A DNA stretch of 64,000 nucleotides from Argopecten irradians (Eukaryota; Mollusca; Bivalvia; Pectinida; Pectinidae). The stretch lies in the NCBI RefSeq assembly GCF_041381155.1, contig NC_091134.1, forward strand, positions 5,942,255-6,006,254, written 5' to 3'. Shown in pieces: positions 25,201 through 36,400 of this stretch (position 1 is the first letter of the stretch; each line of letters starts with the position of its first letter). Both the position numbers and the translations under genes were made by a program. Under the pieces are notes generated by a model, which saw only the letters and a list, made by a program, of their open reading frames with translations, ran no database searches and had not been told where the DNA came from.

Positions 25201-28200
25201 CTGTGGATTGGACTTTAAGATTTTGACAATGAGATCGTCATCTCCTCTGGCAGCTGCCTGCAAAAAATCTTCAGGACCGACAACTCTTACACCTCCTCCA
25301 CCGAGAAGCATTTGTGCCAACATCAAACCAAGAATATCACCCAGTCCTGCTGCAGCTGTATAAACAAATGTTACATGTGAGAATTGATTTTTCACACTTT
25401 AAGTGACGGATGATGAATGTCATTTATACACACATTACATTTTAACCTCATTTTAATTGCATATCACATTTATTTTGTGAAGTGTGGATACTGTTTACTA
25501 GAAGAATTGATATCACACTCATTGAAATAGAGGGGATTTTAAAAAGTTTATTTACATTTTAACTCTATCGAGCAAACATGAATCGACTGATACCATTGTA
25601 TTATATCCTAATAGCATTTCCATGTAACGTTGATAAACTTTGAACTATTCTATTGCTGTGACTGTTACCGATTTACAGCCAATAGAATGATATACCAAGG
25701 TATTTGTATTTCAATTTTTCTTGAAATGAGCATTTGCATTGGTTTGGAATTACTTAATCATCTAATAATAAGGTATATGTAGCTATTTCCGCGGGGATGA
25801 TATTTTTTTGATGATCGACGACGATATTAATAAATGGTTTGATATAAGCTCCAAATTAAGAAACTTAACCTGCTATTATATTTTTCGTTTTAGGTGAAAT
25901 TTTGACCTGAAGGGAGAGGAAGAGTAAATCTGGAAATTTATAAAAGTAGTAGTTGTTGTGTGTTTGGCGCACGTATGTAGCGTACATTGGATTACCTATA
26001 AAAATGCAATATTGTATACACGTGTTCATCTTTATATATGTGTGTAGCTCAATGAATACATAGATAAACATTATAACCACTTATAGTAAGAATCTGTTAC
26101 CGCATCAATTTATTTATTAACACATCAACTCGTTTTAGCAAGTATCAACAGTGTAAATGCATTATTAACACACGTTGTTGATGCTAACATTAGTTTGAAC
26201 TTGAAGGCAATAACAAAATAATTATCCGCTACTGATTGGTTCACTTACATTGCTGAGCACCCGAAGAGATCGGATCAATTTCAAATATCTGCCCCTCTGG
26301 ATCAGGTATGAGACAGGCGGGATGGAAGATCCAGGTTTTCCTCCCGAACGCCACTACTACATCTTTCTTCGGGGTGATACGCACAGCTTTACCTACTTTA
26401 CCAAGGACCTGCAAACCAATTATCATAACCTTCAAACCTGAGTAGGTGAGTTTTATGTGACTGGTTTTATTGATCACCATATCATTGCATTTTTATTTTT
26501 CATTTCTGTTAACAGCTGTTAACTACCTCAAAAGTTCCTAAGGCGGTGACAGAAAGACGATTTTGATCTTATTTCTTGTTTAAAGCAATACCCTTGTAGT
26601 TCCAATTGGACAATTCAGGAAAAATTGTTATTCTTTATCAAAAAAAATATTTTCTTTCATGCGTTGTCATTTTATTAGGCGTTTTAAGTTTCTAGTAATT
26701 TGCTATTTTGTGATTACTACGTACCATATCCATATCGTCGACCCATCCACCGTGGTCCTGTTGTACTGTTTGTACAAACTTCCGGTCATCTGACACCCTT
26801 ACAATGTCACCAATATCGACATCGTAAACCTAGGAAAGTGTCAAATGTCATCAAATCTATAGACATGTATGTGCAATGAATCTCAATGTGATATATGTGG
26901 TACAATTCTTACAATGTTTTAAGGGTAGACATATATAAAATAAGAATTGACAATGAAATAGTGAAAAATATTTGAAATAATAATGAAGACTTTAATTGTT
27001 AAAGCCAAAATAGGAGTTATTAAACTAAGAAAAATAAATGATAACTTCATAAAATTAGGCGCTAACACAAATACTACGACATTTTATACTTTGTTTTAAA
27101 TAGTGTCTTTGTATTTTATTTTTATACCTTGACCAAAGCATCTGGGTTGAGAATCCACTTGTTCATGCCGATCTCAACAACGGCATCGCCAGATCGAGAA
27201 AACTTCAGTAATTTGCCCATACATCCTGGTAGCTGTGTGGAAGTCAACAATAACTTTTGTTAAAGTAAATAATATTTTGTTAATTCAAAACTTCATGATA
27301 ATAGATATCTTGTCTGAAAAATAAAAGCCAACGTTTATCCAAACATGTTAATATGTGCGCGATGTAGATATATTTGTTTATTTCGCTTAATGTAAATACT
27401 AACTTGTATATCGACAATATAAACAAGGTTATCTTGACTCTCGCGCGATAAAATTTGTATAACAGGAAACATGCAAGTGTCCGGTACATTGGTGCAATGT
27501 CATTCGGTAATACTTAATTTGCTTAAACCCCGTGAAATTCACTTTCTTCCAAACAGCTTTCTATGTTTATCATCTTCCTTGAGCCAAAACGAATAACTAT
27601 TGCTTTGAGGATAAAGACCTACGTCATTCATTCGTACTGTCCAGCCGCCATGTTTATCTTGTGCACTCTTCAAATCTTCCCTTGACATGCCCACACAAAT
27701 CATATCATTGACTTTAATTGAAGATGAAGTATCTGTATATTTTGCTAAAATGTCGCCATCTGGAAAAGTATGTAAACAAATGACTAGTTTGAGAAATTAG
27801 GGTTGAAAAAAAACTTAAGTCGTACTCACGACCGCACTTCAAGGATCACATAATAAGATACTATAAGTAAAAGAAATATTAAAAATCAGTATCAAAATAT
27901 TGTTTCATATTCGCATTTAGAATCAACTCTCACATATCATATGCTAGTCCTTCCCCAGCGATAATAATCAGAATTGATACGTTCAGGTATTTTATCTTAC
28001 ATCTATCTACCTACCAAGAAGAGGAAGATGTTCTTTGTAATACTCGTAACCAGGGGCTTCGCCGTCTACCATGCATTTAAGGTCGACCTTGCCCTCGAAT
28101 CCCACCCGGTAGTTTGCAGTTTTTTGTGTCTTTTCCCACGTGACTGTAACGCTGTTTCGATCACCAATGCCCTCCTCGTATGATCGCAGTCCTGTCACTT

Positions 28201-30204
28201 TACCGGGGCTCCCAGCTCCTCCTAAACAGCACTATATAAGTTTATATAAACACAAATACTGAAAGTTGTCACGACTGCTTGTTGGCGGCTAGTGTCATAA
28301 AATAGAAATCACTGTTTCATTTTTTCAATATACAGAAAATATAAGTTATTTATGAAAGTATGGACTCGGTGTCAGTTTGGATGACCGTGTTGTTATCGGG
28401 TGGAAGTCATATTTCCTCTACAGTATTCTTTTTGGGTAGATCTAACAGAAATATCCTTTTTTAGCGAGAAACACATAATTGTGGTAGATTGTTAACCCTT
28501 TACATCAGGATTGGTTGGTGGGAACTCTTGGCATTTTTATAGTGTATCTCACTAAGTATATCGTCGTAGACACTAAACAAGCACACCCCACTGACAACGG
28601 CCAAACCATTCGTCCCACTCCCTTTATGCTGAGATGTCCCATAAATTATGTTAGTATTCAAAATTGTTATCACTTTCGACACACATAATATATTTTGATA
28701 TTTCGGCACTTCAAAAGGACGTTATATCGGCACTGAAAAATGTTTCATACTTGTGAATCATGGCGTTACTGTTGTTATTACTGAGGTAATTAGTAAAATA
28801 CTGATGTTTGTTTTTAAGGAGCAAAATAAGAATTTAAACATGCTTAAGGAAACTCGATAATACTTCGTGGACAGTTTTTGGTTCAACTGCAGATGAGATT
28901 CTGAAAATGTCCCTCCTGTAACGATGTCTCATTATTGTAATTTTATATGTCATTGAACTTACCTATTCATTTACAGCGTAATCGAACACGCTAGTACTGT
29001 TACACAATTTATGATTACGTCATTGGTTGTTGTGAAGAGCACATGGGAAGAATATACAAGATGAGAACCTGTACAACCGTGTTTATTATTTGATACTGTA
29101 CGTGGTAAGACAGTTATAGGCTAGCACAAATAACGTAACACCTCCGGCGAAAATAAACAGCTATGAGAATTCTGTTCATTTAACATACATTCTTACCATC
29201 CTGCCACGAGAATTCTGTTCCTCTAACATACATTCTTACCATCCTGCCACGAGAATTCTGTTCCTCTAACATACATTCTTACCATCCTGCTCAGCCCAAC
29301 TCCAGTCAGTACCACGAGCGACCGTTGCTCCTGGGAAGATCCCAAGGGATTTCTGTTTCTGCGAGATGAAGCGCTTCGGAACCTTCACTCTGAAATATTT
29401 ACATTATACAACTGTGCAATATCTATATAAATGTATAATCTTTGCAATATGTGCCAAATGCAGATTTCATATTTTAATAATTCAAATATCATAAACAAGG
29501 CGTAACCATTGGAAACATTTATAACTATCATCAAGACATCATGCTTAATGTTTATCAAAGAAAGGAATTACTTCAAACTACGAACATAATTTTCAATCAT
29601 AGAATTAAATGTGTTTGCTCATGTATAAGAGTACAACTTATTGAATACCAGGTATAATATTTTTTAAATAAAGAAATGTTTAATTATTAGACACTTAATT
29701 GCCTTACCCGATCGATCCTGGACTGAAGTATCTGATAAACTCGTGCCTCTCGTCATGTCTCCCTTTAATGTAACACACACTACAGAGACAAACATCTTCA
29801 CATTCCCTACAGTTCCACTTCATGCCAACACACCGTCTACTTTACACTCAAAACATTTGGAGGAACCAAACCGTATCCCTGTATTCATGAAATGAAATAG
29901 ATGTATAGACAATACAAAAACAAAACCCATAACAAAGCACTGTTATAGAAATGCATTTAAAATATTTTGGAATGCGATACTTCATCAAGTCGATAGCATT
30001 ACCTATTGGACCGTTGTCCAGGATACGGAGATCACATTTACCGTCCTGTCCCGCGCGACAGTTCGTCCTTGACCCCATGTCCCACACAACCGTGACGTTG
30101 TCATCACCGTTGTACTCCACCACAGTTCCAAGATGGCCGTCACCACCATCCTCGTTCCCTAGATTACAGTCCGGTCCTCTCACCACCCTCAGTCCCAGAA
30201 CCAT
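16062..30204 (-). CDS. Mind-bomb-type E3 ubiquitin ligase (gene A), 17 exons, frame-broken
   Basis: I reconstruct 17 exons joined by GT-AG introns with matching phases: 30003-30204, 29708-29878, 29283-29389, 28015-28221, 27623-27759, 27128-27232, 26725-26829, 26249-26408, 25198-25355, 24082-24234, 23583-23739, 23206-23360, 22903-23029, 21998-22100, 21674-21753, 16726-16904 and 16089-16299, about 840 residues. The order MIB_HERC2, ZZ, MIB_HERC2, MIB/REP repeats, ankyrin repeats, RING is that of MIB1/MIB2, which ubiquitinate Notch ligands and signalling adaptors. Only one C-terminal RING is seen; MIB2 usually has two. Two breaks in frame occur: one G too few in the ZZ exon at about 29837, and four extra bases in an ankyrin exon at about 24155. 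The gene is thus a pseudogene or the assembly has indel errors. The start ATG at 30202-30204 gives [12 protein letters not shown], as in MIB proteins. The closer match is to MIB2-like genes, but the subtype is an inference. Confidence 0.9.
16726..24234 (-). CDS. Gene A, ankyrin-repeat module
   Basis: Seven exons encode consecutive ankyrin repeats with the usual TPLH-type cores: [11 protein letters not shown] (24082-24234), [13 protein letters not shown] (23583-23739), [13 protein letters not shown] and [11 protein letters not shown] (23206-23360), [11 protein letters not shown] (22903-23029), [11 protein letters not shown] (21998-22100), [16 protein letters not shown] (21674-21753) and [20 protein letters not shown] (16726-16904). 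The repeats are expected to bind substrate or scaffold proteins. The first exon carries four extra bases at about 24155, after which the next frame reads [20 protein letters not shown] 41-bp minisatellite fills most of the 4.8-kb intron between the last two exons and starts 12 bp from the donor of the exon at 21674. Confidence 0.9.
17281..17345. repeat. 27-bp direct duplication in intron of gene A
   Basis: ATACATTGGTAAAGCATACT plus GATAG occurs twice in a row. Small and local. Confidence 0.8.
17550..21662. repeat. 41-bp minisatellite (about 100 copies), intronic, with nested higher-order repeats
   Basis: The unit is TGACTAGTACGATGTGTACA followed by CTGTCACCTTCATCAGACAAA, with variants CTATAAATCTTCATC, CTGACCCTTCATC and CTGTCCCCTTCATC. 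Blocks starting at 18291, 19113, 19731 and 20553 carry the same order of variants, giving offsets of 822, 618 and 822. Thus a 1440-bp block (about 18120-19559) is repeated directly at 19560-20999. Private variants (ATGATGTTTACAC, ATAACTCTTC) are shared by the 18291 and 19731 blocks and absent from the other two. The array lies inside the intron between the exons at 21674-21753 and 16726-16904 of the minus-strand ligase gene. Confidence 0.97.
24031..24105 (-). repeat. 44-bp duplication of an exon end and splice donor in gene A
   Basis: AACTTACCCTACAACAGCGG at 24075 (donor and last codons of the exon 24082-24234) is repeated in diverged form at 24031 (AACTTACCCTAAAACAGCAG). The second donor lies downstream in transcript direction, so a longer exon with 44 extra bases could be made. 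Confidence 0.75.
24335..24860 (-). repeat. Dispersed repeat of about 500 bp with SINE-type tail, full-length-like copy
   Basis: Runs from GACGTCATATTAACAGCCAG through CAGGGGACAGAACCCAGGGA to TCGCCCTTTTACGATATCGT and GCAATAGGGACAGC. The same order of blocks is seen at 31125-31455, with partial copies at 7319, 28500, 32545 and 59160. The copy sits in an intron of gene A. No protein is encoded. The left end is the reverse complement of the tail of the tRNA-derived SINE at 43279. Confidence 0.75.
25198..27759 (-). CDS. Gene A, middle module: MIB/REP repeats and linker
   Basis: Five exons. 27623-27759 and 26725-26829 each end a repeat with a GGW core ([12 protein letters not shown] and [11 protein letters not shown]), the typical heart of the MIB repeat. 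27128-27232 ([20 protein letters not shown]) and 26249-26408 ([20 protein letters not shown], then [10 protein letters not shown]) are the matching G-x-V/L-x-K strands. 25198-25355 is a Gly/Leu/Met-rich linker ([18 protein letters not shown]) that leads into the first ankyrin helix ([19 protein letters not shown]). Two exons are exactly 105 bp, both in phase 0. No frame break was found in this module. Confidence 0.9.
28015..30204 (-). CDS. Gene A, N-terminal module: MIB_HERC2 - ZZ - MIB_HERC2
   Basis: Exon 1 (30003-30204) encodes [20 protein letters not shown] and later [14 protein letters not shown], a full first MIB_HERC2 domain. Exon 2 (29708-29878) is a ZZ zinc finger: [11 protein letters not shown], then a frame slip, then [18 protein letters not shown] and RHEFIRY with its Cys pairs and His. 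Exon 3 (29283-29389) begins [18 protein letters not shown] and enters the second MIB_HERC2 domain ([17 protein letters not shown]), which exon 4 (28015-28221) completes ([24 protein letters not shown]). In MIB proteins this part binds the N-box and C-box of Jagged/Delta tails. Splice phases agree at every junction. The donor of exon 3 is present three times in a 43-bp tandem repeat. Confidence 0.9.
28500..28640 (-). repeat. Dispersed repeat, internal fragment
   Basis: Matches the middle of the 24335 family: GACACTAAACAAGCACACCC, CATTCGTCCCACTCC and TTTATGCTGA correspond to the block around 24500-24580. The tail is missing. Confidence 0.55.
29163..29290 (-). repeat. 43-bp tandem triplication carrying a splice donor of gene A
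   Basis: GAGAATTCTGTTC(CT/AT)T(C/T)TAACATACATTC followed by TTACCATCCTG occurs three times with a 43-bp period. Read on the minus strand each copy has CAGGATG|GTAAGAATG, so there are three identical donor sites, at 29282, about 29239 and about 29196. Use of the inner donor (29282) keeps the frame; each later donor would add 43 nt. Confidence 0.85.
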
Positions 30205-31124
30205 TTCGGTTTTATATGCCTATGACATGATAAAAGCCGCATCAGATGAATTTACTTGTAAAAATACAAAATGGTCTAGAAGCAGCTATGACCATTTAAA
30301 GACATTATGTCTAATCATCCAATCAAAGTCATACTAGATCTTAGTTAAGAAAAGTGTTTTTTTCTCGCCAGTGTTTATTTTCGCTAATTTCGCCTAAACA
30401 GAGCGTGGACAGCGTACATGTTTTCATTCGTATGCCATATCGCCCGTGACCAATCAAATATCGGTATATAATATCGCCCGATTTGTTTTTCGCTATAATT
30501 ATATAGACGACACCATGATCAGTGTCAATTGTTAAATAATGTGTGTGTTAAAAACACAAGTAGAAATACTCTCTACACTATCGCAGCCGCCGTGTACGTG
30601 TTGGATGTATCTGATGTGTAACTGTGCAGTAAAAATGTCTTATATTGTAAAATAAGTTTTGTTATACCTTCTTCATATATATACGTAATTATACACCTTT
30701 TCTGGTGAACCGTTAGGTTTAAAAAACAAAGAATTGAATTGAGTTGTCAATCACAAAATCCTGATTAACAGTTGTATTTTAGCCACCCACCATTATCAGA
30801 TAGTGGTCTATTCAAATAGCCTTCTGTCCGTCCTTCCTTCCGTAAAAAGGAAACAGCCATCTTGGATTTTGTCACTTTTTCAATAAGTACTTAAAAGGTA
30901 TATATTCCTCAAATTAAACTAGGGTATTGTTGGTCCCGAGTTCTGCATATCAATTTTGGCAGTGTCAGATTAAACGACAATTTAAGTGACTGTTTCTGCT
31001 AAAGCCACTTCCTGTGAGTAACCTTTATGTGAAGCATTCATATGTGCATTCAATATTTGAAAGGGAGAGGGAAAAGAACAGAATTGATTTCTCTTTCCTA
31101 TGTCAAGCATAGGTGCGGGCCCGG
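30205..31124. other. Presumed promoter/5' region of gene A, no further exon seen
   Basis: On the minus strand CATGTCATAG just upstream of the start ATG could be an acceptor, so a non-coding first exon may lie further right. A donor-like GAGGTAAGTG at about 33223-33232 (minus) is one candidate, unproven. I see no other structure. Confidence 0.3.
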
Positions 31125-31455
31125 CTTGTTTGTTTGTTTTGATTATTTTCAACACCTATTAACAGCCAGAGTCATGAAAGGACGGCCTCCCATGTATGCG
31201 GTGTGTAGCGTGTGTTCGCTGAGCGCTAAGCAGGAGAAGAAACTACCACTTTTATAAACTTCGGTGTTTCTCGGCCAGGGGACAGAACCCAGAGCCTTCC
31301 ACACTGGGATGAACGCTCAACTCAAGGCCAAAAGTGAGGCGGTGCCAAGGAAGGCATTAGCAAACATAAAGTCAGTTAGGAAGGAGAGATAAGATAAAAG
31401 ATAAGATCCAATATTTAGTCGCCTTTTACGATTATGCAATAGGGGCATTTAACAT
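31125..31455 (-). repeat. Dispersed repeat with SINE-type tail, near complete
   Basis: Contains CCTATTAACAGCCAGAGTCA, GGACGGCCTCCCATGTATGC, GGCCAGGGGACAGAACCCAG and TCGCCTTTTACGATTATGCA in the same order as the 24335 copy, with an internal deletion of about 150 bp. A 71-codon frame through it (31042-31257) is a by-product. Confidence 0.75.
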
Positions 31456-31989
31456 AGACTTGAGTAAAAATATGTCTGAGAAACATTTCTGGTGCTGGGC
31501 CTAGTCGTTGGTAGGCGCCCCTCTGGGACCTCTTTTTCCAGTAACAAATATTTACAGTGGGTTATAGACTTAATCAGTTGGCAAAAATTGTGTGTGTTTA
31601 ACATTAACAAATTCAATAATTCATAGTTGGACTTTAACCAATGATAATTTGCAATTTGTTAAAATGAAATGCACAATTTAATGACATATTAACCTTGTGA
31701 AATTCCGCAAAATCTGACAGCTAATACAAACACCGACAGCCTTGTAGTTAAATGCTCAAATGATTAATCTACTCTGACGGAATGTGTTTACATGTAAATC
31801 GAACACCAGGACATTAATATACAATGTACATAATATATCGTATTTAGTTTTAAATACCAATTAAATCATTTTCTTTGCAATATCGGTGCGTCACGACTCA
31901 ATGCTTCGGACATTTTCATAATTAGGTTACATATAACGCTTGTGTCATCAATATACGCGTATTCTGTCTAAGTAGCACGTTGTAAAGAG

Positions 31990-32095
31990 GTCAGATATGT
32001 TGATGCATCCCTATGGAAGCAAACAATACACAAATACAGATATGTTAATGCATCCCTATGGAAGCAAACAATACACAAATACAGATATGTTAATT
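31990..32095. repeat. 47-bp direct duplication
   Basis: AGATATGTTRATGCATCCCT followed by ATGGAAGCAAACAATACACA occurs twice in tandem and starts a third time. Confidence 0.8.
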
Positions 32096-32544
32096 GTCAA
32101 ACTGACATAAAAGCATATTTGGTTTGCTTTTTTTATTTTTCAGAAAATAATAATCAGTGTAATTCCTGTTATGGCGTAAGTGGAGTATATAAAAACCTAG
32201 AACAAGAAAACGATTTAAGGGATATTATTTTGTTCGTTTCAGTAGGTTTGAAACACCCATTGTATCCGAAAAGTGGAAGGTAAAATCGTTGCATGTATCC
32301 ATAGATACGCTTACGTTCACTCAAAGTCAACGTAAACTCGACATTCTTATTATTCTTTTTTCAGAAATATTCCTTTTATTTTATTTTCATAATTTCACAA
32401 TATATATATAATGTCTAAATAAATTGCCTATGGCTAAAACATTGTGGTCTATGGCAGATTCAATCACAAAATATAAATAATTATATACATTGGTGTTAAA
32501 TCTTAAACGCATCAACCTTTCATTTAAGGATTATATTGATTTGA

Positions 32545-33400
32545 TTTGTTTTACGTCCTATTAACAGCCAGGGTCATTTCATGACGTGCCAGGTTTGATG
32601 TAGAGGAAAACTGGATTACCCACAGAAAAACCACTGAACAACAGTCAGTACATGATAATTGCCCCCAGTAGTGTGATATGCGTGTTTTGGGAGACTGCGT
32701 TATATTCGTGTTGTATAGTGGAACTGTTGCCATTTGTATAGTGCTATATCACTGAATCATGCCGCCGAAGACACCAAGCACCACACCCCAACCTATGAGC
32801 TGGTCAATATTGTTATAAGTATGTTTACACTGTTGGAAATTGTAATGTTAAATGCTAAATGATGACCATTTTCATTTTGCGCACAATGGCGATAAGAAAA
32901 CAGTGGATAAAAGTCACTATGACAATACAGCTCACATAAAACGGATCGTATTAACAGGATTTAATAGCATGATTTCATTATAACTCGATTTGAGAGTACA
33001 TTTTTGTATCCCGGTTGAAGTATAGCATACATTAAAGGCATTGAATTTACAATTTTACAAAAGACATGATTGAACTTGTTCATATTACATTCTTGTCAAA
33101 ACATCATTTTCGAAATAATTGTTCTTGTATTTAAACAGTTAAAGGTTATTGTGCTAACAAACTGATGGGTGCTGAGTGAGACACGTAATTGCTGAGTAAC
33201 ACACGAAAGTGCTGTGACAGACACTTACCTCACGTTACCGCTCACCGTATACCTCCTGCCACCTTTACAGGTAACTTCCTTGTTTGTTTCCATGTATTAT
33301 AAATCACATGACAGTACACGATTCTTTATTGATCCACTTTTCTGAGAATCCTTTTATTTTGAAATAACAAAAGGTCAAATGTGTGACGGTATCAAGGAAG
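32545..33400 (-). repeat. Dispersed repeat with SINE-type tail, diverged copy
   Basis: Begins TTTTACGTCCTATTAACAGC and has TAGTGCTATATCACTGAATC and CCGAAGACACCAAGCACCAC, the middle block of the family. A far fragment, CAAATGTGTGACGGTATCAA at 33374, matches the 3' part of the 24335 copy (about 24688) and directly precedes the 70-bp array, so the array may lie next to or inside a disrupted copy. Confidence 0.55.
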
Positions 33401-33489
33401 AGATAATAGAAGCAGCAGGCATAGTTCTAATAAATACCTGAAAACGTTTGTAACAGTTATTTTGGAGACGGGTAGTAGCTGATAGTGAA

Positions 33490-36400
33490 CGCTTAGTAAG
33501 ATCAGACATAACTGACGTTATTAACTTCATCTGTTTTGGCCCTAGAGCCCTCCGCACATTGGCGAACGCTTAATAATGACACTACTATAGTAATCTTTGT
33601 CTGTTTTGCCCCTAGAGCCTTCCTCACATGGGCTAACGCTTACCCTGGACACTACTATTATTAACTTCGTCTGTCTTGGCCCTCGAGCCTTCTTTTTTTC
33701 GGCGAACGCTTAACATGGACACTACTATTATTCGTCTGTTTTGGTCCTAGAGCCTTTCTTACATGGGGGACATCTTAACATTGACACCTCTATTATTAAC
33801 TTCGTCTGTCTTGGCCCTAGATCCTTCCTCACATGGGCGAACGCTTGAAGTGTAACATGGACACTACTATTTTTAATTTCGTCTGTTTTTGCCATCGAGC
33901 CTTCCTCACATGGGCGATTGATTAACATTGACACTACTATTTTTAACTTCGTCTGTCTTGGCCCTAGAGCCTTCCTCACATGGGCAAACGCATAACATTG
34001 ACACTTTTATTATTAACTTCGTCTGTCTTGGCCCTAGAGCCTTCTTCACATGGGCAAACGCTTTCAGTGTAACATGGGCACCACTATTATTAACTTCGTC
34101 TGTTTTGGCCAAAGAGCCTTCCTCACATGGGCGATCGATTAACATGGACACTGCTATTATTAATTTCGTCTGTCTTGGCCCTAGAGCCTTCCTAACATGG
34201 GCAAATGCTTAACATGGACACTACTATTGTTGACTTCGTCTGTCTTGGCCCTAGAGCCTTCCTCACATGGGCAAATGCTTAACATGGACACTACTATAAT
34301 TAACTTTGTCTGTCTTGGCCCTAGAGCCATCCTTAAATGGGTGACATCTTAACATCGACACTACTATTGTTGACTTCGTCTGTCTTGGCCCTAGAGCCTT
34401 CCTTTCATGGGTGACATATTAACACGGACACTTATATTGCTGACTTTGTCTGTCTTGGCCGTAGAGCCTTCCTCACATGGGTGATTACTTAACACTTACA
34501 CTACTACAAAATCTATGATTAACTTCGTCTGTCTTGGCCCTAGAACCTTCCTCACTTGGGTTAACGCTTATTATGGACACTACCATTGTTAACTTCGTCT
34601 ATCTTGGCCCTAGAACCTTCCTCACATGGGCGAACGCTTATTATGGACACTACTATTGTTAACTTTGTCTGTCTTGACCCTAGAGCCTTCCTCACATGGG
34701 CAAATGCTTAACATGGACACTTTTGTTATTTACTTCGTTTGTCTTGGCCCTAGAGCCTTCCTAACATGGGCAAATGCTTAACATGGACACTACTATTATT
34801 AACTTCGTCTGTCTTGGCCCTAGAGCCTTCCTCACATGGGCAAATGCTTAACATGGACACTACTATTATTAACTTCGTCTGTCTTGGCCCTAGAGCCTTC
34901 CTTTCATGGATGACATCTTAACACGGACACTAATATTGCTGACTTTGTCTGTCTTGGCCGTAGAGCCTTCCTCACATGGGTGATTACTTAACACTTACAC
35001 TACTACAGAATCTATTATTAACTTCGTCTGTCTTGGCCCTAGAACCTTCCTCACATGGGCGAACGCTTATTATGGACCATACTATTGTTAACTTTGTCTG
35101 TCTTGGCCCTAGAACCTTCCTAACATGGGCAAATGCTTAACGTTGACACTACTATTATTTATTTCGTCTGTCTTGGCCCTATAGCCTTCCTGACATGGGC
35201 GAACGCTTACTATGGACACTACTATTGTTGACTTCGTCTGTTTTGGCCAAAGAGCCTTCCTCATATGGGCGATCGATTAACATGAACACTGCTATTATTG
35301 CTTTCGTCTGTCTTGCCCCTAGAACCTTCCTCACATGGGAAAATGCTTAACATGGACACTACTATCATTAACTTCGTCTCTCTTGGCCCTAGAGCCTTCC
35401 ACACATGGGCAAATGCTTAACATGGACACTTTTATTTCTTACTTCGTCTGTCTTGATCCTAGAGCCTTCCTCACATGGGCAAAGGCTTAACATGGACACT
35501 ACTATAATTAACTTTGTCTGTCTTAACCCTAGAGCCATCCTTAAATGGTTGACATCTTAACATCGACACTTCTATTGTTGACTTCGTCTGTCTAGGCCCT
35601 AGAGCCTTCCTAACTTGGATTAACGCTTAACATGAACACTGCTATTATTAATTTCGTCTGTCTTGGCCCTAGAACCTTCCTCACATGGGCGAACGCTTAA
35701 CCTGGACACCACTATTGTTAACTTCGTCTGTCTTGGCCCTAGCGCCTTCCTCACATGGGAAAATGCTTAACATGGACACTACTATTATTAACTTCGTCTC
35801 TCTTGGCCCTAGAGCCTTCCTCGCATGGGCAAATGCCTTACATGGACACTACTATTATTAACTACGTCTGTTTTGGCCCCAGAGCCTTCCTCACATAGGC
35901 AAATGCTTAACATGGACACTTTTATTACTAATTTCGTCTGTCTTGGCTCTAGAGCCTTCCTTACATGGGCAAATACTTAACATTGACACTACTATTATCA
36001 ACCTCATCTGTCTTGGCCCTAGAGCCTTCTTCACATGGGCGATCGATTAACATGGACACTGCTATTATTAATTTCGTCTGTCTTGGGCCTAGAACCTTCC
36101 TCACATGGGCGAACGCTTAACCTGGACACTACTATTGTTAACTTCGTCTGTCTTGGCCCTAGAGCCTTCCTAACATGGGCAAATGCTTAACATGGACACT
36201 ACTATTGTTGACTTCGTCTGTCTTGGCCCTAGAGCCTTCCTCACATGGGCAAATGCTTAACATGGACACTACTATAATTAACTTTGTCTGTCTTGGCCCT
36301 AGAGCCATCCTTAAATTGGTGACATCTTAACATCGACACTACTATTGTTGACTTCGTCTGTCTTGGCCCTAGAGCCTTCCTTTCATGGGTGACATATTAA

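Noticed and set aside
25186-25395. 69-codon minus frame as a separate small gene
   Set aside because: It is an internal exon (25198-25355) of gene A with phase-matched splice sites.
29951-30337. 128-codon frame on plus
   Set aside because: It overlaps the first MIB_HERC2 exon on the other strand, which has a clear domain; shadow.
33223-33300. Possible non-coding first exon of gene A (minus-strand GAGGTAAGTG)
   Set aside because: A lone donor-like site without transcript evidence, 3 kb from the start codon; not enough to annotate.
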